Below, in pieces: positions 21,283 to 30,285 of a stretch of 45,976 nucleotides of DNA (within the stretch, counting starts at the first letter, position 1; each line of letters begins with the position of its first letter). The DNA lies in the NCBI RefSeq assembly GCF_001431535.1, contig NZ_LDJK01000059.1, forward strand, positions 1 through 45,976, written 5' to 3'. The DNA is from Stenotrophomonas chelatiphaga (GTDB taxonomy: Bacteria > Pseudomonadota > Gammaproteobacteria > Xanthomonadales > Xanthomonadaceae). The notes under the pieces were generated by a model, which saw only the letters and a program-made list of their open reading frames with translations, searched no databases and had not been told where the DNA came from. A program made the translations under genes and the position numbers.

Positions 21283-23444
21283 GGTCCGGCTCCCAGTGCA
21301 TCGCGGTAACGCTGTCCCATCGCGTCGGGTGCGCTGCGCCGTGCCGGTGCTGGTATCGGGCGCAGCAGGGCACGCCACAACTGCGCGCGCAGCGCGTCGC
21401 GGCAGCGCACGCAGTCCGGTGCGATGCGTAGTTCTTCAATCGATGCGGCAAGACTGAGTGGATCGGCGAGGCGGCTTTCATTGGCACGCAGCCAGCGGTT
21501 CAACGCATCCAGGTCCGGTGCCTGGCCAGTACCGCCCAACTGCTGCCAGACCGCGACGATGGACGGGTCCGGTGCGGTCGGCGCCGTCAGCGGCAGGCGT
21601 CGACTGTCGATGCCTTCACGCTTGCCGCCCAGCCGCCGGCTCTCGTCGATCGGCGGCAGTTCCGGACCCACCCGGGCCAGGTAGATCCGCTCGGCCTGCT
21701 GCACTTCCTTGATGAAGGCCAGCGCCTTGTAGGCGTGCGGCAGGGCTTCCTTCGGCCGGCCCTGGCGCAGCTCGCCTTCGGAGGACCACATCTGGTCCAG
21801 CGCGGCCTTCAACGTGGCGCGCGTCTGCGGATCAAGCAGGGTGGCGGCCTCGGCATGGTCGTGGGTATGGCCGTACTCGGAAAGCACATCGGTGGCGCTG
21901 CCGAACACCTGCGGCTCCGCACCGGCCGCGTGATCGTGGCCATGGTCATCGTCGTGGTCGCCGGCATGGCTGTCGTGTCCGTGATCATCGGCCGCCGCCG
22001 GGGCATCGTTGCTGGGCACGTCGCTGGTCGGCAGGTCGCTGGTGGGTGGCGCTTTGGCTGCGCCTTCGCTCTCTTCGCCGAGGAACTGGCCGTAGCGCAG
22101 GCGCAGGATGCGCTGGTCCACGCCGATCGCATCGGAGCGACCGGTGAACGCGTCCGCCGACAGCCTGCTGCGCTGGGCAAGCAGGGCTTCGGCATCGATG
22201 ATGATCTGCCGCTGGCTGCGGAAATACGCCGGCAGGGTGCGCTTGACCATGCCTTCCAGTTCGGCTTCCTGCACGTCGGCTTCGCTGGGCAGGCGCAGGA
22301 TCACGCTGCTGCTCTGCGCCGTCTGTGGCGTGGGCGCGTGGTTGTCACGTACCTGCAGCTGCGCGATCACATCGTTGCCCGCGCTGGCGCCCAGCGCGGC
22401 CAGCGCCAGCGTGTGGGCGAAGCGCCGTTGCGTCGCCGGCCCGCTGCCGCTGAGCGGGATGACCTGCTCACGGAAGGTGATGTTTTCACCACTGCCCTGG
22501 GCCAGGGTCACCTTCAGCTGTGCCGTGGCGGCCACCCCGTGGTCATCGCTGGCTTCGAAGCGCAGCTGCCAGCGGCGCTGGCCGGGCGTGCCGAGCACCA
22601 GCGTGGCGTCCGGTTCGATCACCCGCACGCTGGGCGGCTGGTCGGGCACCACGTCCAGGCGATACAGGCGCGTATCGCGCAGCGCCGGCTCGGTCACCAC
22701 GCGGTACAGGGCCGGGCGCGTGGCCTTCCAGTTGCCGGTCCACTGCCCATCCCGCGGCGTCAGTTCGATGCGCTGGCCATCGTGGAACTGCAGCGCGGCA
22801 CGGGTGGGTGTGCCGGAAAAACGCAGCGACCACTGCAGTTGGCTGTCCTGTTGCACCTTGCCGTCGAGCGCGCTCTGCGTGCGCACCGGCTGGCCGGTAT
22901 ACGACGGCGCGGTGATGCGCAGGCGCGCGGACTGCAGCGCCGGCGGCGTGGCCGCAGCGCTGCCGGCTGCCGCGGCACCGGGTGCAGCGGCAGCCGGCAC
23001 GCGGCCGGCGCGGGGCCAGCCGAAGGCGAGGGCGAGCAGCAGCACGCTGGCGCACCACGCGGCCAGCAGCGCCGGCCATGGCCAGGCTGCCTGCAGCAGC
23101 GGTGGGTCACGCTGCAGGGCCGCATTGATCTGGTCGCGTTGGCGCTGCTGCAGGGGATTGAGCGCTGCGGCGTCGGCAAACAGCAGGTCGGCACTGTCGC
23201 GCGCCGCGGGCCGCTGGTCCAGCTGGCGTACCAGCCAGCGGCGATCCAGCCGACGCGCGCGCCAGGTCGCCAGTGCGGCCGCACCGAGCAGGCCGATGGC
23301 CAGCACCCACGTTGCCATGTCATAGGTGGCAAGCCGCCATGCGAGCGCGGCCAGCGCGACCACCAGCGGCACCGCCAGGGCCATCGTCTGCGTGGCCTGG
23401 CGTCGGCGCGCTGCCTGCCAGGCGCGGTTCACCGCAGTGTTCAT
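21279..23444 (-). CDS. DUF4175-type membrane protein with His-rich segment
   Basis: 721 aa. Three N-terminal hydrophobic segments lie within the first 150 residues, followed by beta-rich periplasmic domains (LRITAPSYTGQPV, PDQPPSVRVIEPD, LRFEASDDHGVA) and a helical C-terminal part. This matches the DUF4175 family found beside MoxR/DUF58/BatA genes. Unusual is a run of His and Asp residues at about 486-506 (HGHD and DHDDD units), with a further GHTHDH at about 523-528, a plausible metal-binding loop. Near the C-terminus there is a CVRC pair. Both ends overlap neighbouring genes by ATGA, so stoichiometric translation is likely. Molecular function is not established for the family. Confidence 0.82.
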   Translation of the reverse strand: MNTAVNRAWQAARRRQATQTMALAVPLVVALAALAWRLATYDMATWVLAIGLLGAAALATWRARRLDRRWLVRQLDQRPAARDSADLLFADAAALNPLQQRQRDQINAALQRDPPLLQAAWPWPALLAAWCASVLLLALAFGWPRAGRVPAAAAPGAAAAGSAAATPPALQSARLRITAPSYTGQPVRTQSALDGKVQQDSQLQWSLRFSGTPTRAALQFHDGQRIELTPRDGQWTGNWKATRPALYRVVTEPALRDTRLYRLDVVPDQPPSVRVIEPDATLVLGTPGQRRWQLRFEASDDHGVAATAQLKVTLAQGSGENITFREQVIPLSGSGPATQRRFAHTLALAALGASAGNDVIAQLQVRDNHAPTPQTAQSSSVILRLPSEADVQEAELEGMVKRTLPAYFRSQRQIIIDAEALLAQRSRLSADAFTGRSDAIGVDQRILRLRYGQFLGEESEGAAKAPPTSDLPTSDVPSNDAPAAADDHGHDSHAGDHDDDHGHDHAAGAEPQVFGSATDVLSEYGHTHDHAEAATLLDPQTRATLKAALDQMWSSEGELRQGRPKEALPHAYKALAFIKEVQQAERIYLARVGPELPPIDESRRLGGKREGIDSRRLPLTAPTAPDPSIVAVWQQLGGTGQAPDLDALNRWLRANESRLADPLSLAASIEELRIAPDCVRCRDALRAQLWRALLRPIPAPARRSAPDAMGQRYRDALGAGP

Positions 23445-24568
23445 GGCGTGCTCCTGCGCCGGGCCGATGTCGCCAGCCAACGCTCCAGCGCGAACAGCAG
23501 CACGATCGCCAGCAGCAGCCACGGGGCAAGGTCGCGCGGCTGCGGCAGCGGAGCGGCCGCGCCGGTCAGCGGCACCTGGTCCGCCGCAACGCCGAGGGCG
23601 GGAACCGGAAGCGGGGCCAGCACGTCGCGCAGGCGTCGGGGAATGTCTTCGTCGGCGATGGCGGGGAGCGTGGCAATGGAGAGCGCGGCAGGAAAGCGGA
23701 GCAGGCGCCCGCGGCCCACGCTGCGTTGTTCGAGCAGCAGCGCGCCGTCTGCATCGCGCAGTACAGCAAGCCACGGCCCTGTTGCGGCAGCGTCGGCGCC
23801 GACCTGCAGCACGGTGCCACCCCCGGCGACCCAGGCCTGCCAGGCCGGCGGCAGCGGCATGGCGGACAGCCAGACACCGATCCGATCGTCGGCCGGCACG
23901 GCTTCGCTGGCAACGGCCAGCGGCGCATCGGTCCACGCGCGCTGCAGCGCTTCAAGCACGCGCAGCGCGGCAGGATCCCCCTCGCCGCCGGGATGCAGGC
24001 GCGGCGCTTCTGGTTCGGCGCGCATGGCGGCCACCAGCAGGGGCTGCGGCCGCCACTGCACGGTGCGCGACAGCCGGATCCGCTCGCCATCCAGGCCGGG
24101 CAGCGGATCAGGCAGATGAACCACCAGCGGTGCAGCGGCTGGCAGAGTCTGGTCGAGTTCGCGCAGCAGGCTGGCGAAGGCCGCCGTCGACGCGGCCGGG
24201 GCCTGCTGCAACGGCGGGAAGCCGGGAGCCAGCCAGCGCCAGTCGCCATCGGTGTCCGCGCCGCGCAGTGCTGCGCCGTCCAGCCCCGGCGCAACCACGT
24301 TTACCGGCCGCACATCGGCGGTTCCGCCCTGCAGTACCGGCTGCGCCAGCAGCAGGGCCAGCGCGGCCAGCAGCAACAGGCGCAGTGCCAGCAGCAGCCA
24401 CTCGTCGATGCGCACACGGCTGCGCGGGCGGACGCGCGCCTGCAGCCAGCGCAGCGCGGCGAAGTCGAGCGGCACCTCGTGCTGCCGCCGGGCCAGATGG
24501 ATCAGCAACGGCACCAGCAGCGAAACCAGCGCAAACAGCCCCAGCGGGAACAACAAGGACAGGCTCAT
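23441..24568 (-). CDS. BatA-like (aerotolerance N-terminal domain) membrane protein
   Basis: 375 aa. The first 85 residues hold the BatA N-terminal signature: a leading helix (LLFPLGLFALVSLLVPLLIHL), then RRQHEVPLDFAALRWL and a second hydrophobic stretch (WLLLALRLLLLAALALLLAQPVL). The middle is a periplasmic or soluble domain of about 250 residues without an obvious metal-ion-dependent adhesion site, and a final helix (LAPWLLLAIVLLFALERWL) anchors the C-terminus. Start and stop both overlap neighbours by ATGA, directly after the DUF58 gene. In Bacteroides and other bacteria Bat proteins accompany MoxR and are linked to stress tolerance; here the exact role is inferred from context. Confidence 0.85.
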   Translation of the reverse strand: MSLSLLFPLGLFALVSLLVPLLIHLARRQHEVPLDFAALRWLQARVRPRSRVRIDEWLLLALRLLLLAALALLLAQPVLQGGTADVRPVNVVAPGLDGAALRGADTDGDWRWLAPGFPPLQQAPAASTAAFASLLRELDQTLPAAAPLVVHLPDPLPGLDGERIRLSRTVQWRPQPLLVAAMRAEPEAPRLHPGGEGDPAALRVLEALQRAWTDAPLAVASEAVPADDRIGVWLSAMPLPPAWQAWVAGGGTVLQVGADAAATGPWLAVLRDADGALLLEQRSVGRGRLLRFPAALSIATLPAIADEDIPRRLRDVLAPLPVPALGVAADQVPLTGAAAPLPQPRDLAPWLLLAIVLLFALERWLATSARRRSTP

Positions 24569-25461
24569 GCGCCGCCCCGCGTGCCGAACAGCCGCTGCAG
24601 CGGCGCATCCGGCGGCTCGTCCAGCCAGCCGGTGGCGTGCGCGATGCCGGCGGACTGCAGGCGCGCCTGCAAGGCGTGCCGGGCCTGCGCGAACCGTTGC
24701 AGATACCCCGCGCGCAGTGCGCGGCCATCCCCCAGCAGCTCCGCGCCGGTTTCCGGATCGCGGAACCGGTGCCCTTCGGTGAACGGAAAATCGCGCTCTT
24801 CGGCGGTCAGCAGCTGCACGTTGAAGACATCGCGGCGGGCGGCGGCCAGGCGCTCCAGCAGCTGGATGCCGGTTTCATCGAAGCCATCGCCAAGCGCGAC
24901 CAGCATGTCGCCCGCGTGCACGCGCTCCCAGACCGGGCGCAGGGTATCGGCCGGCGGCCACGTGCCCGTGGCGCTGAGCTGGCGCAGCTGCAGGTGCACG
25001 CGGTCGCGGTGGCGCGGACCGATCCCGGCCGGCACCCGCTGCACGCCGCTGCCACCGACGGCCAGCAGGCCGAACCGATCGCCCTGCTGCAGCGCGAGTT
25101 CAACCAGGCACGCCGCCACCGCACAGGCGAGGTCCAGCCGCGAAACGTCCGGCCGCGCGCGATCACGCTGGCTCGCGGAGGCACTGGTGTCGATCAGGAT
25201 CCAGAGGGTTACCGGACTCTCGCGCTCGGATTCCCGAACGAAGAAGCGGTCCGAGCGCGCGTAAAGCTTCCAGTCCACCTGGCGCAGCTCGTCACCGGGC
25301 TCGTAGGCGCGGTACTGCGCGAACTCAAGCCCGGCGCCACGGCTGCGGCTGGCGTGCTGGCCGATCCCGTGCGCGCCGTGCGCGCGGCGTGGCTGCAGGC
25401 GCAGGGCCTTCAGGCGGCCGCGGACGTCGGCGGGCAGGGCAATGGGGGCGTTGTGGTCCAC
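24565..25461 (-). CDS. DUF58 protein with VWA-like domain
   Basis: 298 aa from a GTG at 25461. The DUF58 signature YRAYEPGDELRQVDWKLYAR is at 50-69, and a VWA-type metal-binding motif D91-x-S93-x-S95 (ILIDTSAS) follows. DUF58 proteins are standard partners of MoxR ATPases: the ATPase remodels and the VWA-like protein recruits targets. The gene begins 16 nt after the MoxR stop and its own stop overlaps the BatA-like start. No membrane segment is visible, so it should act in the cytoplasm at the inner face of the membrane. Known partners exist for other members of the family, but the client here is unknown. Confidence 0.92.
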   Translation of the reverse strand: MDHNAPIALPADVRGRLKALRLQPRRAHGAHGIGQHASRSRGAGLEFAQYRAYEPGDELRQVDWKLYARSDRFFVRESERESPVTLWILIDTSASASQRDRARPDVSRLDLACAVAACLVELALQQGDRFGLLAVGGSGVQRVPAGIGPRHRDRVHLQLRQLSATGTWPPADTLRPVWERVHAGDMLVALGDGFDETGIQLLERLAAARRDVFNVQLLTAEERDFPFTEGHRFRDPETGAELLGDGRALRAGYLQRFAQARHALQARLQSAGIAHATGWLDEPPDAPLQRLFGTRGGA

Positions 25462-25477
25462 GCGTGCGTCGTCGCGG

Positions 25478-26461
25478 TCAGCCGGGGAACGGAACGGCCT
25501 GCAGCAGCGCAGCGACCACGTCGTCGGCGCCCTTGCCTTCGGCCTCGGCGGCGAAGGACAGCAGCAGGCGGTGGCGCATCACCGGCGCGGCCAGCGCCTG
25601 TACGTCATCACGGGTCGCGGCAAAGCGCCCCTGCAGCAGCGCACGTGCCTTGGCGGCCAGCACCAGCGACTGGCCGGCACGCGGGCCGGCACCCCATTTG
25701 ATCCACTGGTTGACCGCCGCCGGTGCGGCCGCACCCGGGCGGCTGGCGCGCACCAGCCGGGTGATCCAGGCCAGCACATCGTCGCTGACGTGCACCTGGC
25801 GCACCGCGTCCTGCAGCGCGATCACCGCCTCGGCATCCATCACGTGCGGCACGCTGCCGCCAGCGCTTCCGGTGGTCTGGCGCAGGATGTCCTGCTCTTC
25901 CTGTTCACTGGGATAATCCACCCGCACGTGCAGCAGGAAGCGATCGAGCTGTGCCTCCGGCAGCGGGTAGGTACCGGCCTGTTCGATCGGATTCTGGGTG
26001 GCCAGTACGAAGAACGGCTGCGGCAGCGTGTAGGTCGTTCCGGCGTAGCTGACGGTGCGTTCCTGCATGGCCTCCAGCAACGCTGCCTGGGTCTTCGGCG
26101 GCGTGCGGTTCAGTTCGTCGGCCAGCAGCAGGTTGGTGAAGATGGGGCCTTTCTGGAAGCGGAAATGGCGGTGACCGGTGCCATGGTCTTCTTCCAGCAG
26201 TTCGGTGCCCAGGATGTCGCTGGGCATCAGGTCCGGGGTGAACTGGACGCGGCGGAACTGCAGTTCCAGCGCCTGTCCCAGCGAACGCACCAGCAGGGTC
26301 TTGCCCAGTCCGGGCGCGCCTTCCAGCAGGCAGTGGCCACCGGCCAGCAGGCCGATCAGCAGCTGCTCCACCACCTCGTGCTGGCCGACCACGGCCTGGG
26401 CGAGCGCATCGCGCAGCTGTTGCAGGCGCGGCAGCAGGGAATCAAGGTCAGGGGCGGTCAT
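25478..26461 (-). CDS. MoxR-family AAA+ ATPase
   Basis: 327 aa from the ATG at 26461; a TTG two codons upstream is the alternative. Walker A GAPGLGKT is at 48-55, Walker B LLLADE at 111-116, followed by LNRTPPKTQAALLEAMQE, sensor-1 TQNPIEQAGTYPLPEAQLDRF and the arginine region, all typical of MoxR ATPases. The family forms hexamers that act as chaperones in the maturation of enzyme complexes, usually with VWA-domain partners such as the DUF58 protein encoded next. It is the fifth gene of the nine-gene operon, after the secreted DUF4159 protein. The assignment is firm; the remodelled client is unknown. Confidence 0.96.
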   Translation of the reverse strand: MTAPDLDSLLPRLQQLRDALAQAVVGQHEVVEQLLIGLLAGGHCLLEGAPGLGKTLLVRSLGQALELQFRRVQFTPDLMPSDILGTELLEEDHGTGHRHFRFQKGPIFTNLLLADELNRTPPKTQAALLEAMQERTVSYAGTTYTLPQPFFVLATQNPIEQAGTYPLPEAQLDRFLLHVRVDYPSEQEEQDILRQTTGSAGGSVPHVMDAEAVIALQDAVRQVHVSDDVLAWITRLVRASRPGAAAPAAVNQWIKWGAGPRAGQSLVLAAKARALLQGRFAATRDDVQALAAPVMRHRLLLSFAAEAEGKGADDVVAALLQAVPFPG

Positions 26462-26510
26462 GGTCAAGCCTGTCAGGTGGGGGGGAACGCCGGGCAGCGC
26501 CCGGTCATGC

Positions 26511-27212
26511 TCAGTTGTTCAATGCGTACATCACGATGTTGACGCCGAAGCGGGTGTTGTCTTCGGCCAGGAAACGCTTGTTGCGCCAGTCGTAATCCCA
26601 TTCGCAACCGTAATCCTTGTTGCTGTAGAGCACGCCGAGGCGACCGTCCACCTCGATGCCCTTGAGGTAATCGTGCACCAGGTCGTCGCCCCAGCCATTC
26701 AACTCGAAACCGGTGGCCGGCGGGCCGTCCGGGAAGCTGAAGAAACTGCGGTACAACGCGTGGTTGTTGGGCAGCTTCTTCAATGCCGAGGCGCCGAACA
26801 GCCGCGCCATCTGCGCTTCGAACGACTTGGCGAACAGGCCGTCGATGTCGTGGTTGCAGTCGTCGACGAACACGAAGCCGCCGTTGCGCACGTAGCGCAC
26901 GAAGTTTTCGCGCTCGGCGGCATTGAATTCCACCAGCTTGTGCCCGGCGAGGTAGCAGAACGGTGCCTGCAGCATGCGCGGGTCGGACAGGTCCAGCACG
27001 TGTTCCTTCGGGTCCACGCGCAGGCTGGTGTAATCGATCAGCGAAGTGATCAGGTTGGACGGCATGCGCGCATCCACGTCCCAGTCGCCGGAGTCGTATT
27101 TCAGCCGGGTGAACCAGAAATCGTAACGGCTGGCCTGGGCGCGGGCGAAGCCCGGCAGCGCCGCCAGGGCGGCGCCACCGAGCATCGCGCGCAGGAACTG
27201 CGCGCGGTTCAC
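26511..27212 (-). CDS. Secreted DUF4159 protein
   Basis: 233 aa from a GTG with AGGGA a few bases upstream. A signal peptide (MNRAQFLRAMLGGAALAAL to about residue 27, cleavage near ARA-QA) directs it across the inner membrane; only single arginines are present, so Sec export is more likely than Tat. The mature part fits DUF4159: FWFTRLKYDSGDWD, the SLRVDPKEHVLDLSDPRML segment, FVRNGGFVFVDD-like sequence (YVRNGGFVFVDDCNHD) and a glutamine amidotransferase-like fold. DUF4159 proteins are regular neighbours of MoxR/DUF58/BatA genes. It lies between the TldE-like gene (49 nt) and the ATPase gene (49 nt). Function unknown. Confidence 0.88.
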   Translation of the reverse strand: MNRAQFLRAMLGGAALAALPGFARAQASRYDFWFTRLKYDSGDWDVDARMPSNLITSLIDYTSLRVDPKEHVLDLSDPRMLQAPFCYLAGHKLVEFNAAERENFVRYVRNGGFVFVDDCNHDIDGLFAKSFEAQMARLFGASALKKLPNNHALYRSFFSFPDGPPATGFELNGWGDDLVHDYLKGIEVDGRLGVLYSNKDYGCEWDYDWRNKRFLAEDNTRFGVNIVMYALNN

Positions 27213-27261
27213 GCCGTCCCTGCAGACGGCCCGCGGCCGTCGCTGCCGGTCCGGTGCGGCA

Positions 27262-28596
27262 TCAGACCGCGTCGGACAACGAGGTGAAGGTGAAATCGCG
27301 CAGGCGCATCGGCGGGATCATCATCACGAAGCTGGACTCGTCGCCAGCCACGCGCACCGGCTTGCCCAGTTCATCGATGTTGTTGAGCATGATCACCGGC
27401 GATTCGTTGAAGCGGAAGTTCTTCACCGGGTGCTTGATCTGCCCGTTCTCGATGTAGAACGTGCCGTCACGGGTCAGGCCGGTCAGCAGCACGGTCTGCG
27501 GATCGACCATGCGGATGTACCAGGTACGCGTGACCAGGATGCCCTTCTGGGTCCCGCGCACCAGCTCGGCGGTGCTCTTGTCGCCGCCGCTCATCAGCAG
27601 GTTGCCCGGCCGCGCGTTGGCGGTCTTGCCCTGCTTCTGTGCCCAGAACCGCGAGTAGTCGAGGTTGGCGATCCTGCCGTTTTCGATGATGGCGACCTTG
27701 TCGCGCGGCATGCCGTTGTCATCCCACGGCAGCACCGGCGCTTCGGGATGCCACGGATCGGCGTGCAGGTTGACCCGCGGGTCGTACACCTGCTCGCCCA
27801 GCTTGTTGCCACCGCCCTTCTTCGACAGGAAGCTGCGGCCTTCATCGGCAGAGCGCGCGTCGAAGAAGCGCATCATGAAGCTGATCAGTCCGGCGGCTGC
27901 GGCCGGTTCCAGGATGACCGTGTACTTGCCCGGCTCCAGCGCCTTGGCTTCGGCCGATTCAGTGGCCTTGCGCATGGCGATGCGAACGTCCTGGTCGGCC
28001 TTGAAGTCCGCCGCATCCTTCAGGTTGCGACCGACCCAGCCCGAACCACGGCCGTCTTCGGTGCGCACCGTGCAGGTGTAATCGAAGCTGCTGGTGCGCT
28101 GGTAGCCGAAGTTGCCGTTGCTGTTGGCGGTGGCGACGAAGCCGTGGCCGTCTTCCAGGAAGCCGGCCGCGATCACGCCGGCCTGGCGGCACGGCAGGAT
28201 CGAATCAGCGGCGACCTTGGCGCGGAATGCCGGATCGATGGCGCCGGTGGATTCGCTGAAGGTCGGTGTCGGGCGATAGGCCTGCTTGCCGATGGCCGGG
28301 ATGAACTCCGGGTTCTCCGGCGCAAGCCGCGCCAGGTCTTCGGCACGGCGCACCACGCGCTCCAGCGCGGCATCGTCGAACTCGTTGATCGATGCGGTAC
28401 CGACGCGCTTGCCGAAGGCCACTTCCACGGCCAGCGAGGCGTCACTGACGATGCCGCTGGTGGAGATGTTGTTCAGCGCGAAACGGATGTTGCCGTTGAT
28501 GGACCCGGCCAGGGTCGCGGTGCACTCGTCGGCCTTGGACAGGGCGATGACCTTGTCGAGGATGGCCTTGGCCTGCTGTTCGGTGAAGATGCTCAT
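27262..28596 (-). CDS. TldE/PmbA-like subunit of a TldD/TldE-type metalloprotease
   Basis: 444 aa. The sequence has the overall TldD/PmbA fold: an N-terminal helical part, NNISTSGIVSD, GKRVGTASINEFD, and the C-terminal stretch VRGTQKGILVTRTWYIRMVDPQT and GLTRDGTFYIENGQI. It lacks the HExxxH zinc motif present in its two neighbours, which is the hallmark of the TldE (PmbA) subunit that pairs with catalytic TldD. In E. coli TldD/TldE process the microcin B17 precursor and degrade CcdA. No signal peptide is visible (MSIFTEQQAKAIL), whereas both TldD-like genes upstream carry Tat signals, so it either stays in the cytoplasm or is exported bound to a folded TldD (inference). It begins 21 nt after the first TldD stop. 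Confidence 0.92.
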   Translation of the reverse strand: MSIFTEQQAKAILDKVIALSKADECTATLAGSINGNIRFALNNISTSGIVSDASLAVEVAFGKRVGTASINEFDDAALERVVRRAEDLARLAPENPEFIPAIGKQAYRPTPTFSESTGAIDPAFRAKVAADSILPCRQAGVIAAGFLEDGHGFVATANSNGNFGYQRTSSFDYTCTVRTEDGRGSGWVGRNLKDAADFKADQDVRIAMRKATESAEAKALEPGKYTVILEPAAAAGLISFMMRFFDARSADEGRSFLSKKGGGNKLGEQVYDPRVNLHADPWHPEAPVLPWDDNGMPRDKVAIIENGRIANLDYSRFWAQKQGKTANARPGNLLMSGGDKSTAELVRGTQKGILVTRTWYIRMVDPQTVLLTGLTRDGTFYIENGQIKHPVKNFRFNESPVIMLNNIDELGKPVRVAGDESSFVMMIPPMRLRDFTFTSLSDAV

Positions 28597-28617
28597 GGGT
28601 TTCGGGCTCCAGACCGG

Positions 28618-30252
28618 TCAGCCGAGGCTGCGTGCGGTGTTGATGACGTTGATGCCATTGAAACGGGCGGTGGACGAACCGTGCGAGACCGCCGAGACCT
28701 GGCCCGGCTGGCCCTTGCCATCGAAGAACGAGCCACCCAGGCGGTAGTCGCGCTCGTCGGCGACGGCGCTGCAGGCATTCCAGAATTCCGGCGTGCGGAT
28801 CTGGTAGGCCACGTCCTCCAGCATGCCGGTGATCTTGCCGTTCTTGATTTCGTAGAACAGCTGGCCGCCGAACTGCGCGTTGTAGCGTTGCTGGTCGATC
28901 GAGAACGAGCCGTCACCGATGATGTAGATGCCGTTCTCCACGTCCTTGATCAGTTCATCCACGCTGAGCTTCTGCTTGCCCGGCGCCACGGATACGTTGG
29001 CCATGCGCTGGAACTGCACGCTGGACCACGAATCGGCGTAGCAGCAGCCATCGGATTCGGTCTTGCCGAGGATGTGGGCCTGGTCGCGGATGGTCTGGTA
29101 GTCCACCAGCTTGCCGTCGCTGATCAGGTCCCAGCGCTTGCACTTCACGCCTTCATCGTCGTACGCCACCGCGCCCAGGCTGCCTTCCTGGGTCTTGTCG
29201 GCGAAGATGTTGACCAGCTCGCTGCCGTACTGGAAGCGCTGTTCGCGCTTGTCCAGCGTGGCGAAGCTGGTGCCGGCGTAGTTGGCTTCGTAGCCGAGCA
29301 CGCGGTCCAGTTCCAGCGGATGGCCGACCGACTCGTGGATGGTCAGCCAGGTGTGCGAAGGATCCAGCACCAGGTCGTACTTGCCCGGCTTCACCGAAGG
29401 CGCCTTGAGCTTCTCGCGTGCCTGTTTGGCCGAGGCGATGGCGTCTTCCTTCATGTCGTAGGACGTGGAGTAGTTGACCACCCCGTTGGGGGTCACCACC
29501 TTGCCGGCGGCCGACCCGTCCAGGTATTCGTAGCCCATGCCCATCGGCGCGGACAGGCCTTCGCGGGTGCGGAACTTGCCGCTTTCCTTGTCGATGGCGG
29601 TGATCGTCATCGGCACCCAGATGCGGTGCACGTCCTGGTCGATGTAGGAGCCGTCGGTGGAGGCGAAATACTTCTGTTCGTTGACCAGGAACATCATCGA
29701 ATTGACGAAGCTGGCGCCGGCGTTGATCGCCGCGGCGTTGACGTCCAGCAGCAGGTCGACCTTGTCCTTGATCGGCACTTCCATCGAATTGCGGCGTACC
29801 GGCGTGCGCCAGCTGACCTCGCCCACGCCGGGGGCAGCAGCCAACTGCACCGGTGCGGTCTGGATGCCGGCGTTGGCCCGCGCGATGCCGGCCGCCTGCT
29901 GCGCGGCCTTGGCGATGTCCGCGCTGGCCAGCTGGTTGGTGGCCGCGAAACCCCAGGCCCCGTTGACCAGTACGCGGATGCCCACACCGGTGGACTCGGT
30001 GTTGACCACGTTCTGCACTTTGTCTTCGCGGGTGATCACGAACTGCCGCAGGTAGCGGCCGATGCGCACGTCGCAGTAGGTGGCGCCGGCACTGCGCGCA
30101 GCCTGCAGGGCGACATCGGCCAGGCGCTTCTTCAGGGCCGGGTCGAGCACGCTCTGCAGCTGTTCGGCGGCGATCGCCTTGCCGAAGAAGGAGGGCACCA
30201 GCAGCCCGCCCGCGGTAAGCCCGGTGAGGGCGAGGAAGTCACGTCGTTGCAA
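28618..30252 (-). CDS. TldD-like metalloprotease with Tat signal (copy 1)
   Basis: 544 aa. The N-terminus MQRRDFLALTGLTAGGLLVP carries a twin-arginine motif followed by a hydrophobic stretch and AIAAEQ, a clear Tat export signal. The mature protein is a TldD-type protease with the zinc motif HESVGH (306-311) in the conserved context LTIHESVGHPLELDRVLGYEANYAGTSF (written here as two overlapping conserved blocks: HESVGHPLELDR and LGYEANYAGTSF). Conserved Cys in FWNACSA may be the third ligand. E. coli TldD is cytoplasmic, so an exported form is notable. A close paralog is encoded 33 nt upstream and a TldE-like partner 21 nt downstream. Substrate unknown. Confidence 0.93.
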   Translation of the reverse strand: MQRRDFLALTGLTAGGLLVPSFFGKAIAAEQLQSVLDPALKKRLADVALQAARSAGATYCDVRIGRYLRQFVITREDKVQNVVNTESTGVGIRVLVNGAWGFAATNQLASADIAKAAQQAAGIARANAGIQTAPVQLAAAPGVGEVSWRTPVRRNSMEVPIKDKVDLLLDVNAAAINAGASFVNSMMFLVNEQKYFASTDGSYIDQDVHRIWVPMTITAIDKESGKFRTREGLSAPMGMGYEYLDGSAAGKVVTPNGVVNYSTSYDMKEDAIASAKQAREKLKAPSVKPGKYDLVLDPSHTWLTIHESVGHPLELDRVLGYEANYAGTSFATLDKREQRFQYGSELVNIFADKTQEGSLGAVAYDDEGVKCKRWDLISDGKLVDYQTIRDQAHILGKTESDGCCYADSWSSVQFQRMANVSVAPGKQKLSVDELIKDVENGIYIIGDGSFSIDQQRYNAQFGGQLFYEIKNGKITGMLEDVAYQIRTPEFWNACSAVADERDYRLGGSFFDGKGQPGQVSAVSHGSSTARFNGINVINTARSLG

Positions 30253-30285
30253 GGCTGCTCTCCACGTGTGGATGTTGGACAGGAC

